Positions 13,915 through 21,796 are shown, numbered from the stretch's first letter. The stretch is DNA of 21,844 bases from an uncultured Blautia sp. (GCA_946538475.1 CAMNGN010000010.1:1-21844), one strand, 5' to 3'. Made by a program: numbers and translations. The notes: generated by a model from the letters alone, not told the origin.

Positions 13915-14637
13915 ATGTCAAAAGAGGTCGAATCACTGCAGAAAATCATCGACGAGCATGATAACATTGTCTTTTTCGGCGGCGCGGGAGTTTCTACGGA
14001 AAGCGGCATACCCGATTTTCGAAGTCAGGACGGACTGTACAATCAGCAGTACGATTATCCGCCCGAAACGATCCTCAGCCATACCTTCTTTATGCGGAAG
14101 CCGGAAGAGTTCTACCGCTTTTACCGGAACAAGATGCTGTGTGATACTGCCAAACCCAACGCGGCTCATCTGAAACTGGCCGAGCTGGAAAAGGCGGGAA
14201 AACTGAGGGCGGTGATCACGCAGAACATCGACAATCTCCACCAGATGGCAGGAAGCAAAAAAGTCCTGGAGCTGCATGGCTCCGTGTACCGCAATTACTG
14301 TATGAAATGCGGCAAATTCTACGGATTCCGCCATATGCTCGAATCTGAGGGTGTGCCGAGATGCGAATGCGGTGGCATCATCAAGCCCGATGTGGTTTTG
14401 TATGAAGAGGGGCTGGACAATGACACCCTGAACGAATCGGTGCGTGCGATCGCGGAAGCGCAGGTGCTGATCATCGGCGGAACTTCCCTTGCGGTATATC
14501 CCGCAGCGGGACTGATCGATTATTTCCGCGGAAGTCACCTTGTGGTCATCAATATGGCACCTACGCCCAGGGACAGAAGCGCCGACCTGCTGATCAAAGA
14601 ACCGATCGGGCAGGTGATGGCGCAGTTACACGCTTAA
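13915..14637 (+). CDS. cobB: Sir2-family NAD-dependent protein deacylase
   Basis: This 240-residue cytoplasmic enzyme has the size of bacterial CobB/SrtN-type sirtuins. It removes acyl groups from lysines using NAD, giving nicotinamide and O-acyl-ADP-ribose. NAD-binding motifs are FFGGAGVSTESGIPDFRS and TQNIDNLH; the catalytic base is H121 in LELHGS. A zinc ribbon is formed by C129, C132, C150 and C152 (CMKC and CEC). The motif IIGGTSLAVYPAAGL completes the fold. The symbol is by family likeness and the acyl preference is not determined. The ATG follows AAAGGAGGAG, 18 bases after the sortase gene, so it is translated from the same message. Confidence 0.94.
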   Translation: MSKEVESLQKIIDEHDNIVFFGGAGVSTESGIPDFRSQDGLYNQQYDYPPETILSHTFFMRKPEEFYRFYRNKMLCDTAKPNAAHLKLAELEKAGKLRAVITQNIDNLHQMAGSKKVLELHGSVYRNYCMKCGKFYGFRHMLESEGVPRCECGGIIKPDVVLYEEGLDNDTLNESVRAIAEAQVLIIGGTSLAVYPAAGLIDYFRGSHLVVINMAPTPRDRSADLLIKEPIGQVMAQLHA

Positions 14638-14660
14638 ATAATGAAGGAATATTGGATGTC

Positions 14661-14858
14661 ATGACGGAATATCGATTTGAGACAGGCGACATCGTCACAC
14701 TGAAAAAACAGCATCCCTGCGGCTGTAAGGATTTTGAAATACTCCGTGTAGGAGCGGACTTCAGGCTTAAGTGCCTCGGATGCGGCAGGCTGATCATGGT
14801 AGCACGGCAGCTTGTCGAAAAAAATGCGCGGGGTTGTAAAAAACCGGAGCAAAAATAG
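14661..14858 (+). CDS. DUF951 small cysteine-rich protein
   Basis: This 65-residue protein belongs to the DUF951 family of Firmicutes. The conserved core is present: VTLKKQHPCG at residues 12-21, LRVGADFRLKCLGCGR in the middle, and ARQLVEKN near the end. Its cysteines (two in HPCGC and two in LKCLGCG) suggest metal or nucleic-acid binding, but the function is not established. I chose ATG 14661 because family members start just before the GDIVTLKK segment; an in-frame TTG at 14652 is closer to the AAGGA site. It is the last gene of the 11370-14858 cluster and lies just upstream of the rpsF promoter. Confidence 0.85.
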   Translation: MTEYRFETGDIVTLKKQHPCGCKDFEILRVGADFRLKCLGCGRLIMVARQLVEKNARGCKKPEQK

Positions 14859-14859
14859 C

Positions 14860-14888
14860 TTTACAAACGCAGAGTTCTGTGATAAAGT
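14860..14888 (+). promoter_or_regulatory. Promoter of the rpsF-ssb-rpsR operon
   Basis: TTTACA (14860-14865) and TAAAGT (14883-14888) have a 17-base spacer and start right after the DUF951 stop codon. The leader to the rpsF start is about 70 bases. Confidence 0.55.
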
Positions 14889-14917
14889 AACTGATTGTGA
14901 TATATTTTCATATCCTT

Positions 14918-14938
14918 GCTCTTTGACAGGCAAAGGGC
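14918..14938 (+). promoter_or_regulatory. Leader hairpin upstream of rpsF
   Basis: GCTCTTTG (14918-14925) pairs with CAAAGGGC (14931-14938) around an ACAGG loop, with one U.G wobble. It sits 12 bases before the AAGGAGG site. Ribosomal protein S6:S18 is known to regulate its own leader in many bacteria, and this hairpin could take part. I do not see the full known leader motif. Confidence 0.35.
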
Positions 14939-14967
14939 CAATAGACCATAAGGAGGTTAGACAAAGC

Positions 14968-15255
14968 ATGAACAAGTACGAATTAGCATTGGTTGTGAGT
15001 GCCAGGCTTGAGGACGAGGCGCGTGACGCTGTAGTTGAACAGGCAAAAGGTTACATTACCCGTTACAATGGCACGATCACAGAGGTGGATGAGTGGGGCA
15101 AAAAGAGACTCGCTTACGAAATCCAGAAAATGCACGAAGGCTTCTACTATTTCATTCAGTTTGAAGCAGATTCAGATTGTCCGGCAGAGCTTGAAAGGCA
15201 TATGCGTATTATGGACAATGTACTCAGATATCTCATTGTCAAGAAAGAAGCATAA
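14968..15255 (+). CDS. rpsF: Small-subunit ribosomal protein S6
   Basis: A 95-residue protein of normal S6 length. The start (MNKYELALVVSARLEDEARD) and the conserved core (EVDEWGKKRLAYEIQKMHEG, then MDNVLRYLIVKKEA) are diagnostic. S6 binds the central domain of 16S rRNA together with S18, whose gene lies two genes downstream. The ATG at 14968 follows AAGGAGG; the frame is open further upstream into the DUF951 gene but without a start site. It is the first gene of the rpsF-ssb-rpsR operon. Confidence 0.97.
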   Translation: MNKYELALVVSARLEDEARDAVVEQAKGYITRYNGTITEVDEWGKKRLAYEIQKMHEGFYYFIQFEADSDCPAELERHMRIMDNVLRYLIVKKEA

Positions 15256-15331
15256 TTTTTCGGCTTAATTTAATTCAGAAAGCACCATTAAGAACTGTTC
15301 AACCCGGAGTTTGACGAAAGGAATTGAGAAG

Positions 15332-15811
15332 ATGAATAAAGTTATATTAATGGGACGCTTGACAAGAGATCCGGATGTGCGCTATTCGGCGGGAGAAAAT
15401 GCCCTCGCGATCGCAAGATACACACTTGCGGTAGACAGAAGATTTAACAGAAACGGTGAAGCTTCGGCAGATTTTATCAACTGTGTCGTCTTTGGACGTG
15501 GAGCCGAGTTTGCCGAGAAATATCTCAGACAGGGCGTCAAGATCGCGGTCACCGGCCGCATTCAGACGGGAAGCTACACAAATCGCGAAGGACAGAAAGT
15601 ATATACTACAGAAGTGGTAGTTGACGATCAGGAGTTTGCCGAGAGTAAGGCAGCGAGCGAAGGATACGCTTCTTCCAGACCTCAGGCAGGCGGTTATGCA
15701 GGCGGAAGGCCGGCGGATATCGCGCCTGCGGCACCGGCAGCAGATCCGGGTGCGGCAGACGGGTTTATGAATATTCCCGACGGCATCGATGAGGAACTGC
15801 CTTTCCTGTGA
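15332..15811 (+). CDS. ssb: Single-stranded DNA-binding protein
   Basis: A 159-residue SSB. The N-terminal OB fold (NKVILMGRLTRDPDVRYS to about residue 107) binds single-stranded DNA as a tetramer. A flexible Gly/Ala/Pro-rich linker follows, and the acidic C-terminal peptide GIDEELPFL recruits partner proteins. Most SSBs end in ...DDLPF; here one extra leucine follows the terminal phenylalanine. The ATG at 15332 lies nine bases after AAAGGA. Between ssb and rpsR is a small hairpin (GCCGG/CCGGC, 15844-15858) without a T-tract, so the operon probably continues. Replication, repair and recombination proteins are the known partners. Confidence 0.97.
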   Translation: MNKVILMGRLTRDPDVRYSAGENALAIARYTLAVDRRFNRNGEASADFINCVVFGRGAEFAEKYLRQGVKIAVTGRIQTGSYTNREGQKVYTTEVVVDDQEFAESKAASEGYASSRPQAGGYAGGRPADIAPAAPAADPGAADGFMNIPDGIDEELPFL

Positions 15812-15923
15812 TCCGCCACGATGAGCGGCATCGTTTAAAGACTGCCGGATAAACCGGCTTTGTGAAGAATGTACAGCCTTTGACTAAGGATAAGGCGATT
15901 GAATGAGACAGGAGGAAAGCAGA

Positions 15924-16190
15924 ATGGCTTACAATAACAGAGGTGAGAGACCTGACTCTCCGATGAAAAGAAGAGGCGGACGCAGAAGAAAAAAAGTTTG
16001 TGTTTTCTGCGGAAAAGAGAATAACGAGCTTGATTACAAGGATGTAGCAAAACTTAAAAAGTATGTCTCCGAAAGAGGCAAGATCCTTCCGAGAAGAATC
16101 ACAGGCAATTGCGCAAAGCATCAGAGAGCTCTGACAGTAGCTGTAAAGAGAGCACGTCATATCTCCCTTATGCCGTATATTCAGGATTGA
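15924..16190 (+). CDS. rpsR: Small-subunit ribosomal protein S18
   Basis: An 88-residue S18. A very basic N-terminus (MKRRGGRRRKK) is followed by CVFCGKENNELDYKD, where the CxxC belongs to the zinc-binding form of S18, and by RGKILPRRITGNCAKHQRAL, the family signature. It binds 16S rRNA as a heterodimer with S6. The ATG at 15924 follows AGGAGG; an in-frame ATG at 15903 has no site and would place the AGGAGG inside the gene. A terminator follows the stop codon closely, closing the operon. Confidence 0.97.
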   Translation: MAYNNRGERPDSPMKRRGGRRRKKVCVFCGKENNELDYKDVAKLKKYVSERGKILPRRITGNCAKHQRALTVAVKRARHISLMPYIQD

Positions 16191-16215
16191 TCGATCCGAA
16201 AACTTGTTTTACCGG

Positions 16216-16242
16216 GCCCTGCAGGTTTCTGCGGGGCTTTTT
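16216..16242 (+). terminator. Terminator of the rpsF-ssb-rpsR operon
   Basis: GCCCTGCAG (16216-16224) pairs with CTGCGGGGC (16229-16237), one wobble, around a GTTT loop and is followed by five T residues. It lies 25 bases after the rpsR stop codon. Confidence 0.9.
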
Positions 16243-16279
16243 CATTCTTATTTTTGTAGTGGCGGGTTTCATGTTTATC

Positions 16280-16288
16280 TGATATAAT
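16280..16288 (+). promoter_or_regulatory. Extended -10 promoter for gdpP
   Basis: TGATATAAT is a perfect extended -10 (TGnTATAAT). No clear -35 lies 16-18 bases upstream. It follows the operon terminator and precedes gdpP by about 108 bases. Confidence 0.45.
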
Positions 16289-16395
16289 AGACTCGGTATA
16301 CTGCCCCGATCGTTTTCTGTTTTTTGAACTGTAGATGAGGCGGTAGACGGGGATATTTCCTTTTGATCGGATATGCTTGTTATACGGCGGAAAGA

Positions 16396-18444
16396 ATGAT
16401 GAAAGAGAAGATTAAATTACATGGTGCACTCAAACGATATATGTGTTGGCCTGTGTATCTTGCAATTTTACTTATTGCAGTCACTGCCGGAGTACTGTTT
16501 ATCAATGTAAAAGCGGGGGTGGTGTCCGCCTGCGGGACGGCTGTTTATATCCTGATCGCTTTTCTTGCCTTCAGAAAATACAGCCCGGCGATCATCAATG
16601 ATCTGGTCGGCTTTTCCCAGCAATATGAGGACCTGGAAAACCGCATGATGGACAATCTTGAGGTTCCGTATGCCATCTTGGACTCCAAAGGCCGGACGAT
16701 CTGGCTGAACCGCAGATTCTGCGAGCTGACGGGCAAAGAGCCCCTGGCTCATATGTCCATAGATTCGGTCTTTCCCGAAATTTCGGAGAATAAACTTCCT
16801 TCCTGGGAGAACGGCGGTACTTCCGAGACGATGGTCATCTATAAGGACAGGATCTTTCGCGCAGCCATGGAAGAGGTTGCTATCGGAGATATTGTCAGAA
16901 AGTCCGAGATCCTCAGGGAAGTCGACGGTGAGGTAAACCTTACTGCCCTCTATCTTTACGATGAGACCGAGTTAAAACAGTATATCCGGCAGTGTGAAGA
17001 TGAGAAGCCGGTCGTAGGTGTAGCTTATCTTGACAACTATGATGAGGCGCTTCAGAGTGTCGAAGATGTCAGGCGTTCGCTGCTGATCGCGCTGATAGAC
17101 CGAAAGATAACCAGATATTTTTCCGAATTCAACGGACTTGTAAAAAAGACCGAGAAGGATAAATATCTGATCCTGCTTACCAAAGAGTCGCTGGAAGTGC
17201 TGAAAGAGCGGCGGTTCAACATCCTGGACGAGGTGAAGAATGTCAACATAGGCAACGAGATGGCAGTTACGCTCAGTATAGGTATCGGCCTTAACGGCGC
17301 AGGGTTTCTTCAGGATTACGAATATTCCCGCATCGCTATCGAAATGGCGCTGGGCAGGGGCGGAGATCAGGTCGTCATCCGCGACGGCACCAACATCATC
17401 TACATAGGCGGCAAGGCACCGCAGATGGAGAAGAACACGCGGGTCAAGGCCAGAGTAAAAGCGCAGGCGCTGAAAGAGTTTATGAGCTCCAAGGAGCACA
17501 TCATCGTGATGGGGCACAAGATCACCGATGTGGATGCGCTGGGCGCGGCTATCGGCATTTACCGGGCAGGCAAAACGCTGGGCAAGTCGGTGCACATCGT
17601 GGTGAACGATCCTACTACTTCGATCAGGCCGCTCATGGCAAGTTTTCTGGACTCTCCGGAATACGAACCGAACATGTTTGTGGACAGCGAACATGCAAAG
17701 GACCTGGTTGACGGGAACACGGCCGTCATCGTGGTGGATACCAACAAGCCAAGCTATACCGAATGTCCGGAGCTGCTTAACCTTTCCAAAACGATCATTG
17801 TACTTGATCATCACCGGAGAGGCAATGAGGTGATCGAGAACGCCGTGCTTTCCTACGTGGAGCCTTATGCGTCTTCTACCTGCGAGATGGTCTCCGAGAT
17901 CCTTCAGTATTTTTACGATGGTCTCAAGCTCAGGAACAACGAAGCGGACTGTCTCTATGCCGGCATCATCATCGACACCAACAATTTTACGACGCGATCC
18001 GGCGTGCGTACATTTGAGGCGGCTGCTTACTTAAGAAGAAGCGGGGCCGATGTGACGCGTGTCAGAAAAATGCTGCGGGACAATATCGAGTCCTACAAAG
18101 CAAGGGCAGAAGCGGTCAGGAGCGCCGAGATTTACAAATCTTACTTTGCTATCGCAAAATGCCCGAGCGAGGGTCTCGAAAGTCCTACGGTCGTCGGAGC
18201 GCAGGCGGCCAATGAACTGCTTAATATCTCGGGCGTGAAGGCTTCGTTCGTTCTGACGGTATACAATCATGTGGTATATATCAGCGCCAGAGCGATCGAT
18301 GAGGTAAACGTACAGGTCATGATGGAGCAGCTGGGCGGCGGCGGACATTTAAATATAGCAGGAGCACAGGTAAGCGCCTCGGTCGAGGAGGCGGAACAGA
18401 TGCTCAAGAAGATCATTGACGATACTGTTTCAGAACAGGCTTGA
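16396..18444 (+). CDS. gdpP: Cyclic-di-AMP phosphodiesterase GdpP
   Basis: A membrane-bound regulator of 682 residues that hydrolyses cyclic-di-AMP to 5'-pApA. Two membrane helices (about 17-38 and 42-60) lead to a PAS-like domain (about 80-180, with YAILDSKGRTIWLNRRFCEL), then a degenerate GGDEF domain (about 200-335, ending ALGRGGDQVVIRDG). The catalytic DHH domain has GHKITDVDALGAA (H374, D378, D380) and VLDHHRRG (D471-H472-H473). The DHHA1 domain ends with LGGGGHLNIAGAQ. All metal-binding residues that I can place are present. Start choice is uncertain: ATG 16396 or 16399 follow a weak GGCGGAAAG, and a TTG at 16363 would add 11 residues. The gene sits directly upstream of rplI and dnaB, the usual Firmicutes order. 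Confidence 0.95.
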   Translation: MMKEKIKLHGALKRYMCWPVYLAILLIAVTAGVLFINVKAGVVSACGTAVYILIAFLAFRKYSPAIINDLVGFSQQYEDLENRMMDNLEVPYAILDSKGRTIWLNRRFCELTGKEPLAHMSIDSVFPEISENKLPSWENGGTSETMVIYKDRIFRAAMEEVAIGDIVRKSEILREVDGEVNLTALYLYDETELKQYIRQCEDEKPVVGVAYLDNYDEALQSVEDVRRSLLIALIDRKITRYFSEFNGLVKKTEKDKYLILLTKESLEVLKERRFNILDEVKNVNIGNEMAVTLSIGIGLNGAGFLQDYEYSRIAIEMALGRGGDQVVIRDGTNIIYIGGKAPQMEKNTRVKARVKAQALKEFMSSKEHIIVMGHKITDVDALGAAIGIYRAGKTLGKSVHIVVNDPTTSIRPLMASFLDSPEYEPNMFVDSEHAKDLVDGNTAVIVVDTNKPSYTECPELLNLSKTIIVLDHHRRGNEVIENAVLSYVEPYASSTCEMVSEILQYFYDGLKLRNNEADCLYAGIIIDTNNFTTRSGVRTFEAAAYLRRSGADVTRVRKMLRDNIESYKARAEAVRSAEIYKSYFAIAKCPSEGLESPTVVGAQAANELLNISGVKASFVLTVYNHVVYISARAIDEVNVQVMMEQLGGGGHLNIAGAQVSASVEEAEQMLKKIIDDTVSEQA

Positions 18445-18466
18445 AAGCCGGGATGGAGATTAAAAG

Positions 18467-18913
18467 ATGAAAGTAATATTATTGGAAGATGTAAAAAGTC
18501 TGGGAAAAAAGGGAGATCTGGTGAACGTCAGCGACGGCTACGCCCGCAATCTGATCTTCCCCAAAAAACTCGGAGTGGAAGCCAACGCAAAGAACCTGAA
18601 CGATCTGAAGCTCCGCAAGGCCAATGAAGTGAAGGTTGCACAGGAGAATCTGGACGCGGCAAAGGCTTTCGCAAAGGATCTGGAAGACAAAGAAGTCGTG
18701 GTAAAGATAAAGGTGGGCGAAGGCGGCAAGACTTTCGGTTCCGTATCGGCCAAGGAAATTTCCGAGGCGGCAAAATCCGCCTATGGCCTTGATATCGACA
18801 GAAAAAAGATCGTGCTTGCAAATCCCGTCAAGACTACGGGAGCATTCACGGTTCCGGTCAAACTTCACCCTAAAGTTACAGGAAATTTAAAGGTGCGCGT
18901 AGAAGCGGAGTGA
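18467..18913 (+). CDS. rplI: Large-subunit ribosomal protein L9
   Basis: A 148-residue L9 of standard length. The N-terminal rRNA-binding domain (MKVILLEDVKSLGKKGDLVN, VSDGYARNLIFPKKLG) is joined by a long helix (about 40-75, rich in K, A, D and E) to the C-terminal domain (GGKTFGSVSAKEIS ... LHPKVTGNLKVRVEAE). It lies 22 bases after gdpP and four bases before dnaB, so the three are co-transcribed. The ribosome site is weak (GGGATGGAGA). Confidence 0.97.
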   Translation: MKVILLEDVKSLGKKGDLVNVSDGYARNLIFPKKLGVEANAKNLNDLKLRKANEVKVAQENLDAAKAFAKDLEDKEVVVKIKVGEGGKTFGSVSAKEISEAAKSAYGLDIDRKKIVLANPVKTTGAFTVPVKLHPKVTGNLKVRVEAE

Positions 18914-18917
18914 TACG

Positions 18918-20249
18918 ATGGAAGAAGCTTTGATCAAAAGGGTGCTTCCTCACAGCATCGAAGCCGAACAGTCTGTGATCGGCTCGATGATACTTGACAG
19001 GGACGCGATCCTGGTCGCTTCCGAGATTTTGACGAGCGACGATTTTTATCAAAAGCAGTACGGCGTAATTTTCGACACGATGGTCGAACTCTGCAATGAG
19101 GGAAAGCCGGTCGATCCGATAACGCTTCAAAACCGGCTAAAGGAAAAGGAACTGCCTCCCGATATCAGCAGCATGGAATATGTCCGGGAAATGCTGCAGA
19201 CGGTGCCCACATCGGCCAACGTAAAGTATTATGCGGACATTGTCAGCGAGAAGGCAGTGCTGAGAAACCTGATCAAAGCGAACGAAGAAGTCGAGAATGC
19301 CTGCTATCTTCAGAACGAAAGCTGCGAAGAAATTCTGGATGAAGCCGAAAAAAAGCTTTTCAGAGCACTGCAGAGAAAAGATACGGGGGAGTATGTCCCG
19401 ATCCAGCAGATCGTCCTGAATGCGATCGACAACATCGAGAAGGCCTCACGGATCAAAGGAAACGTGACGGGAATACCGACAGGATTTACCGATCTGGATT
19501 ATAAGACTTCGGGACTTCACGCCTCCGACCTGGTGCTGGTCGCTGCCAGACCTTCCATGGGAAAAACAGCCTTTGTCCTCAATATTGCCCAGCGTATCGC
19601 ACGCCGGGGAGATGCGACGGTGGCCATCTTCAGTCTGGAAATGTCAAAAGAGCAGCTTGTCAACAGACTTCTGGCAATGGAGTCGCACGTCGATTCACAG
19701 AGCCTGAGAACCGGAAATCTTACGGGAGAAGACTGGGCAAAGCTGGTGGAAGGCGCCAATGTCATAGGCTCTTCAAGGCTGATCATCGATGATACGCCGG
19801 CAATCTCGGTCGCTGAACTCAGGTCAAAATGCAGAAAGTATAAACTGGAGCACGATCTGGGGGTGATCATGATAGACTACCTGCAGCTGATGAGCGGCAG
19901 CGGGCGAAGCGATTCACGTCAGCAGGAGATCTCTGAAATTTCCAGATCCTTAAAAGCGCTGGCCCGTGAATTGAATGTACCCGTGATCGCGCTCTCGCAG
20001 CTGAGCAGAGCGGTAGAGCAGCGTCCCGATCACAGGCCCATGCTGTCGGACCTGAGAGAATCCGGCGCCATCGAGCAGGATGCGGATGTTGTAATGTTCA
20101 TCTACCGTGATGATTACTATCACAAGGACACGGAGAAGAAGGACATTGCCGAGATCATCATAGCCAAACAGCGAAACGGCCCGATCGGAACCATAGAACT
20201 TGTGTGGATGCCGAAGTATACACAGTTTATGAACATGAAGGACAACTGA
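18918..20249 (+). CDS. dnaB: Replicative DNA helicase DnaB
   Basis: A 443-residue hexameric helicase that unwinds DNA ahead of the replication fork in the 5'-3' direction (named DnaC in Bacillus). The N-terminal domain (LPHSIEAEQSVIGSMILD) is followed by a linker and a RecA-like domain. Walker A is ARPSMGKTAF with K216, Walker B is GVIMIDYLQLMSG, and the later motifs ISRSLKALARELNVPVIALS and LSDLRESGAIEQDADVVMFI are intact. A C-terminal segment (YTQFMNMKDN) ends the protein at normal length; there is no intein. It starts four bases after rplI. A shared hairpin downstream separates it from the convergent ferredoxin gene. Confidence 0.98.
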   Translation: MEEALIKRVLPHSIEAEQSVIGSMILDRDAILVASEILTSDDFYQKQYGVIFDTMVELCNEGKPVDPITLQNRLKEKELPPDISSMEYVREMLQTVPTSANVKYYADIVSEKAVLRNLIKANEEVENACYLQNESCEEILDEAEKKLFRALQRKDTGEYVPIQQIVLNAIDNIEKASRIKGNVTGIPTGFTDLDYKTSGLHASDLVLVAARPSMGKTAFVLNIAQRIARRGDATVAIFSLEMSKEQLVNRLLAMESHVDSQSLRTGNLTGEDWAKLVEGANVIGSSRLIIDDTPAISVAELRSKCRKYKLEHDLGVIMIDYLQLMSGSGRSDSRQQEISEISRSLKALARELNVPVIALSQLSRAVEQRPDHRPMLSDLRESGAIEQDADVVMFIYRDDYYHKDTEKKDIAEIIIAKQRNGPIGTIELVWMPKYTQFMNMKDN

Positions 20250-20274
20250 TCGTCGGATCGGTTTTGTGAGATGA

Positions 20275-20307
20275 AGAAAAAAGCAGGCTGCGTTTGCAGC
20301 CTGCTTT
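20275..20307. terminator. Bidirectional terminator between dnaB and the ferredoxin gene
   Basis: AAAGCAGGCTGC (20280-20291) and GCAGCCTGCTTT (20296-20307) form a perfect 12-base stem with a GTTT loop. Read on the reverse strand it is followed by a T-rich run, making it a strong terminator for the ferredoxin gene; on the forward strand the T-tract is short but it likely also ends dnaB. Confidence 0.8.
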
Positions 20308-20335
20308 AAAGATTAACAATCAAAAGTCAGTCGGA

Positions 20336-20509
20336 TCATTCACCGGGATGAATAGCTTCTGTCGGACATGCATCTGCACATGTGCCGCAGTCTACACACA
20401 TATCCGGGTTAATCTCGTAATGGTCATCACCCTGAGCGATAGCGCCTGCAGGACATTCAGCTTCACAGGTTCCGCAGCTTACACAATCATCAGAAATAAC
20501 ATATGCCAT
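20336..20509 (-). CDS. 2[4Fe-4S] ferredoxin
   Basis: A 57-residue clostridial-type ferredoxin on the reverse strand. It begins MAYVISDDCVSCGTCEAECP and contains a second cluster motif, CVDCGTCADACP, so two CxxCxxCxxxCP motifs ligate two [4Fe-4S] clusters. It is a soluble low-potential electron carrier for fermentative enzymes such as pyruvate:ferredoxin oxidoreductase and hydrogenase. The ATG (20509-20507) follows GGAGGAAAA. Its length matches the 55-60 residues usual for this class. The gene is monocistronic, with its own promoter and a shared terminator, and is divergent from the DUF1858 gene. Confidence 0.96.
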   Translation of the reverse strand: MAYVISDDCVSCGTCEAECPAGAIAQGDDHYEINPDMCVDCGTCADACPTEAIHPGE

Positions 20510-20547
20510 AGTATTTTCCTCCTTGAATTGCTTTTATGGTTAAGGTT

Positions 20548-20576
20548 ATTTTAATATAAAGAAGCGCGGATTACAA
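20548..20576 (-). promoter_or_regulatory. Promoter for the ferredoxin gene
   Basis: On the reverse strand TTGTAA (20576-20571) and TAAAAT (20553-20548) are separated by 17 bases, about 40 bases upstream of the start codon. Confidence 0.5.
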
Positions 20577-20712
20577 GTACCAAATTGTGAAAAATATAGT
20601 ATTTTTTGAGTTAATGACAGATAACTTTTAAAAGAAGATTTATTTGCGCTTACATATCATGGCGCTGTGATCTGTGTCGTGAGGCTGACAAAGAGAGGAG
20701 AGTGTGTTTAAA

Positions 20713-20919
20713 ATGAAAACAGTAACAAAAGATATGATGATAGGTGAACTTCTGTCTCTCGATGAGTGCATCGCACCCATCCTTATGAGAGCCGGGATGC
20801 ACTGCATCGGCTGTCCGTCATCGCAGACGGAGACGCTGGAAGAAGCTGCCGCGGTTCATGGCCTGGATGCCGATATACTGACAGCGCAGCTCAATGATTT
20901 TCTGAAAGAGATGGAGTGA
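20713..20919 (+). CDS. DUF1858 domain protein (hybrid-cluster-associated redox disulfide)
   Basis: A 68-residue protein made of one DUF1858 domain. The hallmark is GMHCIGCPSSQTETLEEAAAVHG, whose CxxC (HCIGC) can form a redox-active disulfide or bind a ligand; TKDMMIGELLSLDE precedes it. Family members are often linked with hybrid-cluster proteins or other Fe-S proteins, and here a ferredoxin gene is divergent. The ATG at 20713 is about ten bases after the GAGGAGAG site; a GTG at 20704 is in frame but too close to it. The precise function is unknown. No clear promoter is visible; TTGAGT (20606-20611) with TAAAAG (20629-20634) is a weak candidate. Confidence 0.88.
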   Translation: MKTVTKDMMIGELLSLDECIAPILMRAGMHCIGCPSSQTETLEEAAAVHGLDADILTAQLNDFLKEME

Positions 20920-20921
20920 TC

Positions 20922-20945
20922 GATAGCCCGCAAAAGCGGGCTATC
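20922..20945. terminator. Hairpin between convergent genes, no T-tract
   Basis: GATAGCCCGC (20922-20931) and GCGGGCTATC (20936-20945) form a perfect 10-base stem with an AAAA loop, just after the DUF1858 stop codon and ten bases from the mecA stop codon. Neither strand has a T-run after it, so it may protect 3' ends or need a factor rather than be a classical terminator. Confidence 0.55.
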
Positions 20946-20955
20946 AAAATAAAGG

Positions 20956-21687
20956 TTATATCTCGGACAGGATGGCCAGAGCATCGTCCGAGATGAGTTC
21001 GGCGTGTTCGCGCAGATAGGCTTCTCCCGCTTCGGAGAAAGCGCTTCCGTCTCCGTATTCTGAGAGGATATTGCATACTTTGTTGAAATCTTCGGGAACA
21101 CAATCGTCCTGATGGAGCACAAGGCTGTACCTGCCCGAGGATGCCTCACGATAAAGGCTGTTTCTGCCCCGGAAAAACCCGCGAAGTCCTTTCGAAGCAC
21201 TGATCACATTATCCAAAGAGCGGAAGGTAAACAGGTGTACCAGGTTGGGCTGCACATCATCTGTCTCTTTTGAGGGATCTTCTTCCGAAGATGCTTTTTT
21301 GCTTTCTGCGCGCGCACGCCCTTCATGAAGCTTTTGTATAAGGTCAAGAATGCTGTCGGCACCGTCAAACTGAATGGCATTTCGGGAAGAGTCGCCGCGG
21401 AAAGGAGCAAATTTGGAAAACCGGGTATCAAGTTCCTCGGGATCTTCTACTTTGGTAATGATCAGAACGATGCTTTCGGCACTGACGGGGATCGCCTCTA
21501 TCATGAGAGGAATATTGTCTGCTTCAAATCCAAACTGAGTGTGTGCCTGCTCGATCATGTCGCGGAAAAGCTGTTTGGCCTTTTCGGTTCCGTAAGCAAG
21601 CTCGCTGAGACGGATCTGATGGTTTTCCAGGTCCTGCCGTGTAAGCGTGCAGCGTATCTGATTCTCATTGATTTTTTCTATCTTCAA
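20956..21687 (-). CDS. mecA: Adaptor protein MecA
   Basis: A 243-residue ClpC adaptor on the reverse strand. MecA links substrates such as competence factors to the ClpCP protease. The N-terminal substrate-binding domain begins at KIEKINENQIRCTLTRQDLE, the family's usual start. I therefore take the TTG at 21687 as the start: it lies ten bases after GGAGGG, whereas a TTG 12 codons upstream has no site. A charged linker (about residues 128-150, with KKASSEEDPSKETDD) leads to the C-terminal domain (LVHLFTFRSLDNVISASKGL, then GRYSLVLHQDD), which binds ClpC. It ends near EHAELISDDALAILSEI. The gene is monocistronic and convergent with the DUF1858 gene. Confidence 0.93.
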   Translation of the reverse strand: MKIEKINENQIRCTLTRQDLENHQIRLSELAYGTEKAKQLFRDMIEQAHTQFGFEADNIPLMIEAIPVSAESIVLIITKVEDPEELDTRFSKFAPFRGDSSRNAIQFDGADSILDLIQKLHEGRARAESKKASSEEDPSKETDDVQPNLVHLFTFRSLDNVISASKGLRGFFRGRNSLYREASSGRYSLVLHQDDCVPEDFNKVCNILSEYGDGSAFSEAGEAYLREHAELISDDALAILSEI

Positions 21688-21796
21688 TTCTTCACTTCCC
21701 TCCGGAATTATCACCTTCGACAAACGGTAAAGCTGATATGTTTGACGCTTGAATTATACGCATCCTCTGTCGTAAACGGGTGCAATATAATATTAT

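Noticed and set aside
14881..14967. Full S6:S18-type ribosomal leader RNA
   Set aside because: Only a simple 8-base hairpin is visible. I could not place the conserved protein-binding features, so I list only the hairpin at low confidence.
15844..15858. GCCGG/CCGGC hairpin between ssb and rpsR as a terminator
   Set aside because: The stem is only five bases and is followed by TTTG rather than a T-tract; rpsR has no separate promoter that I can see.
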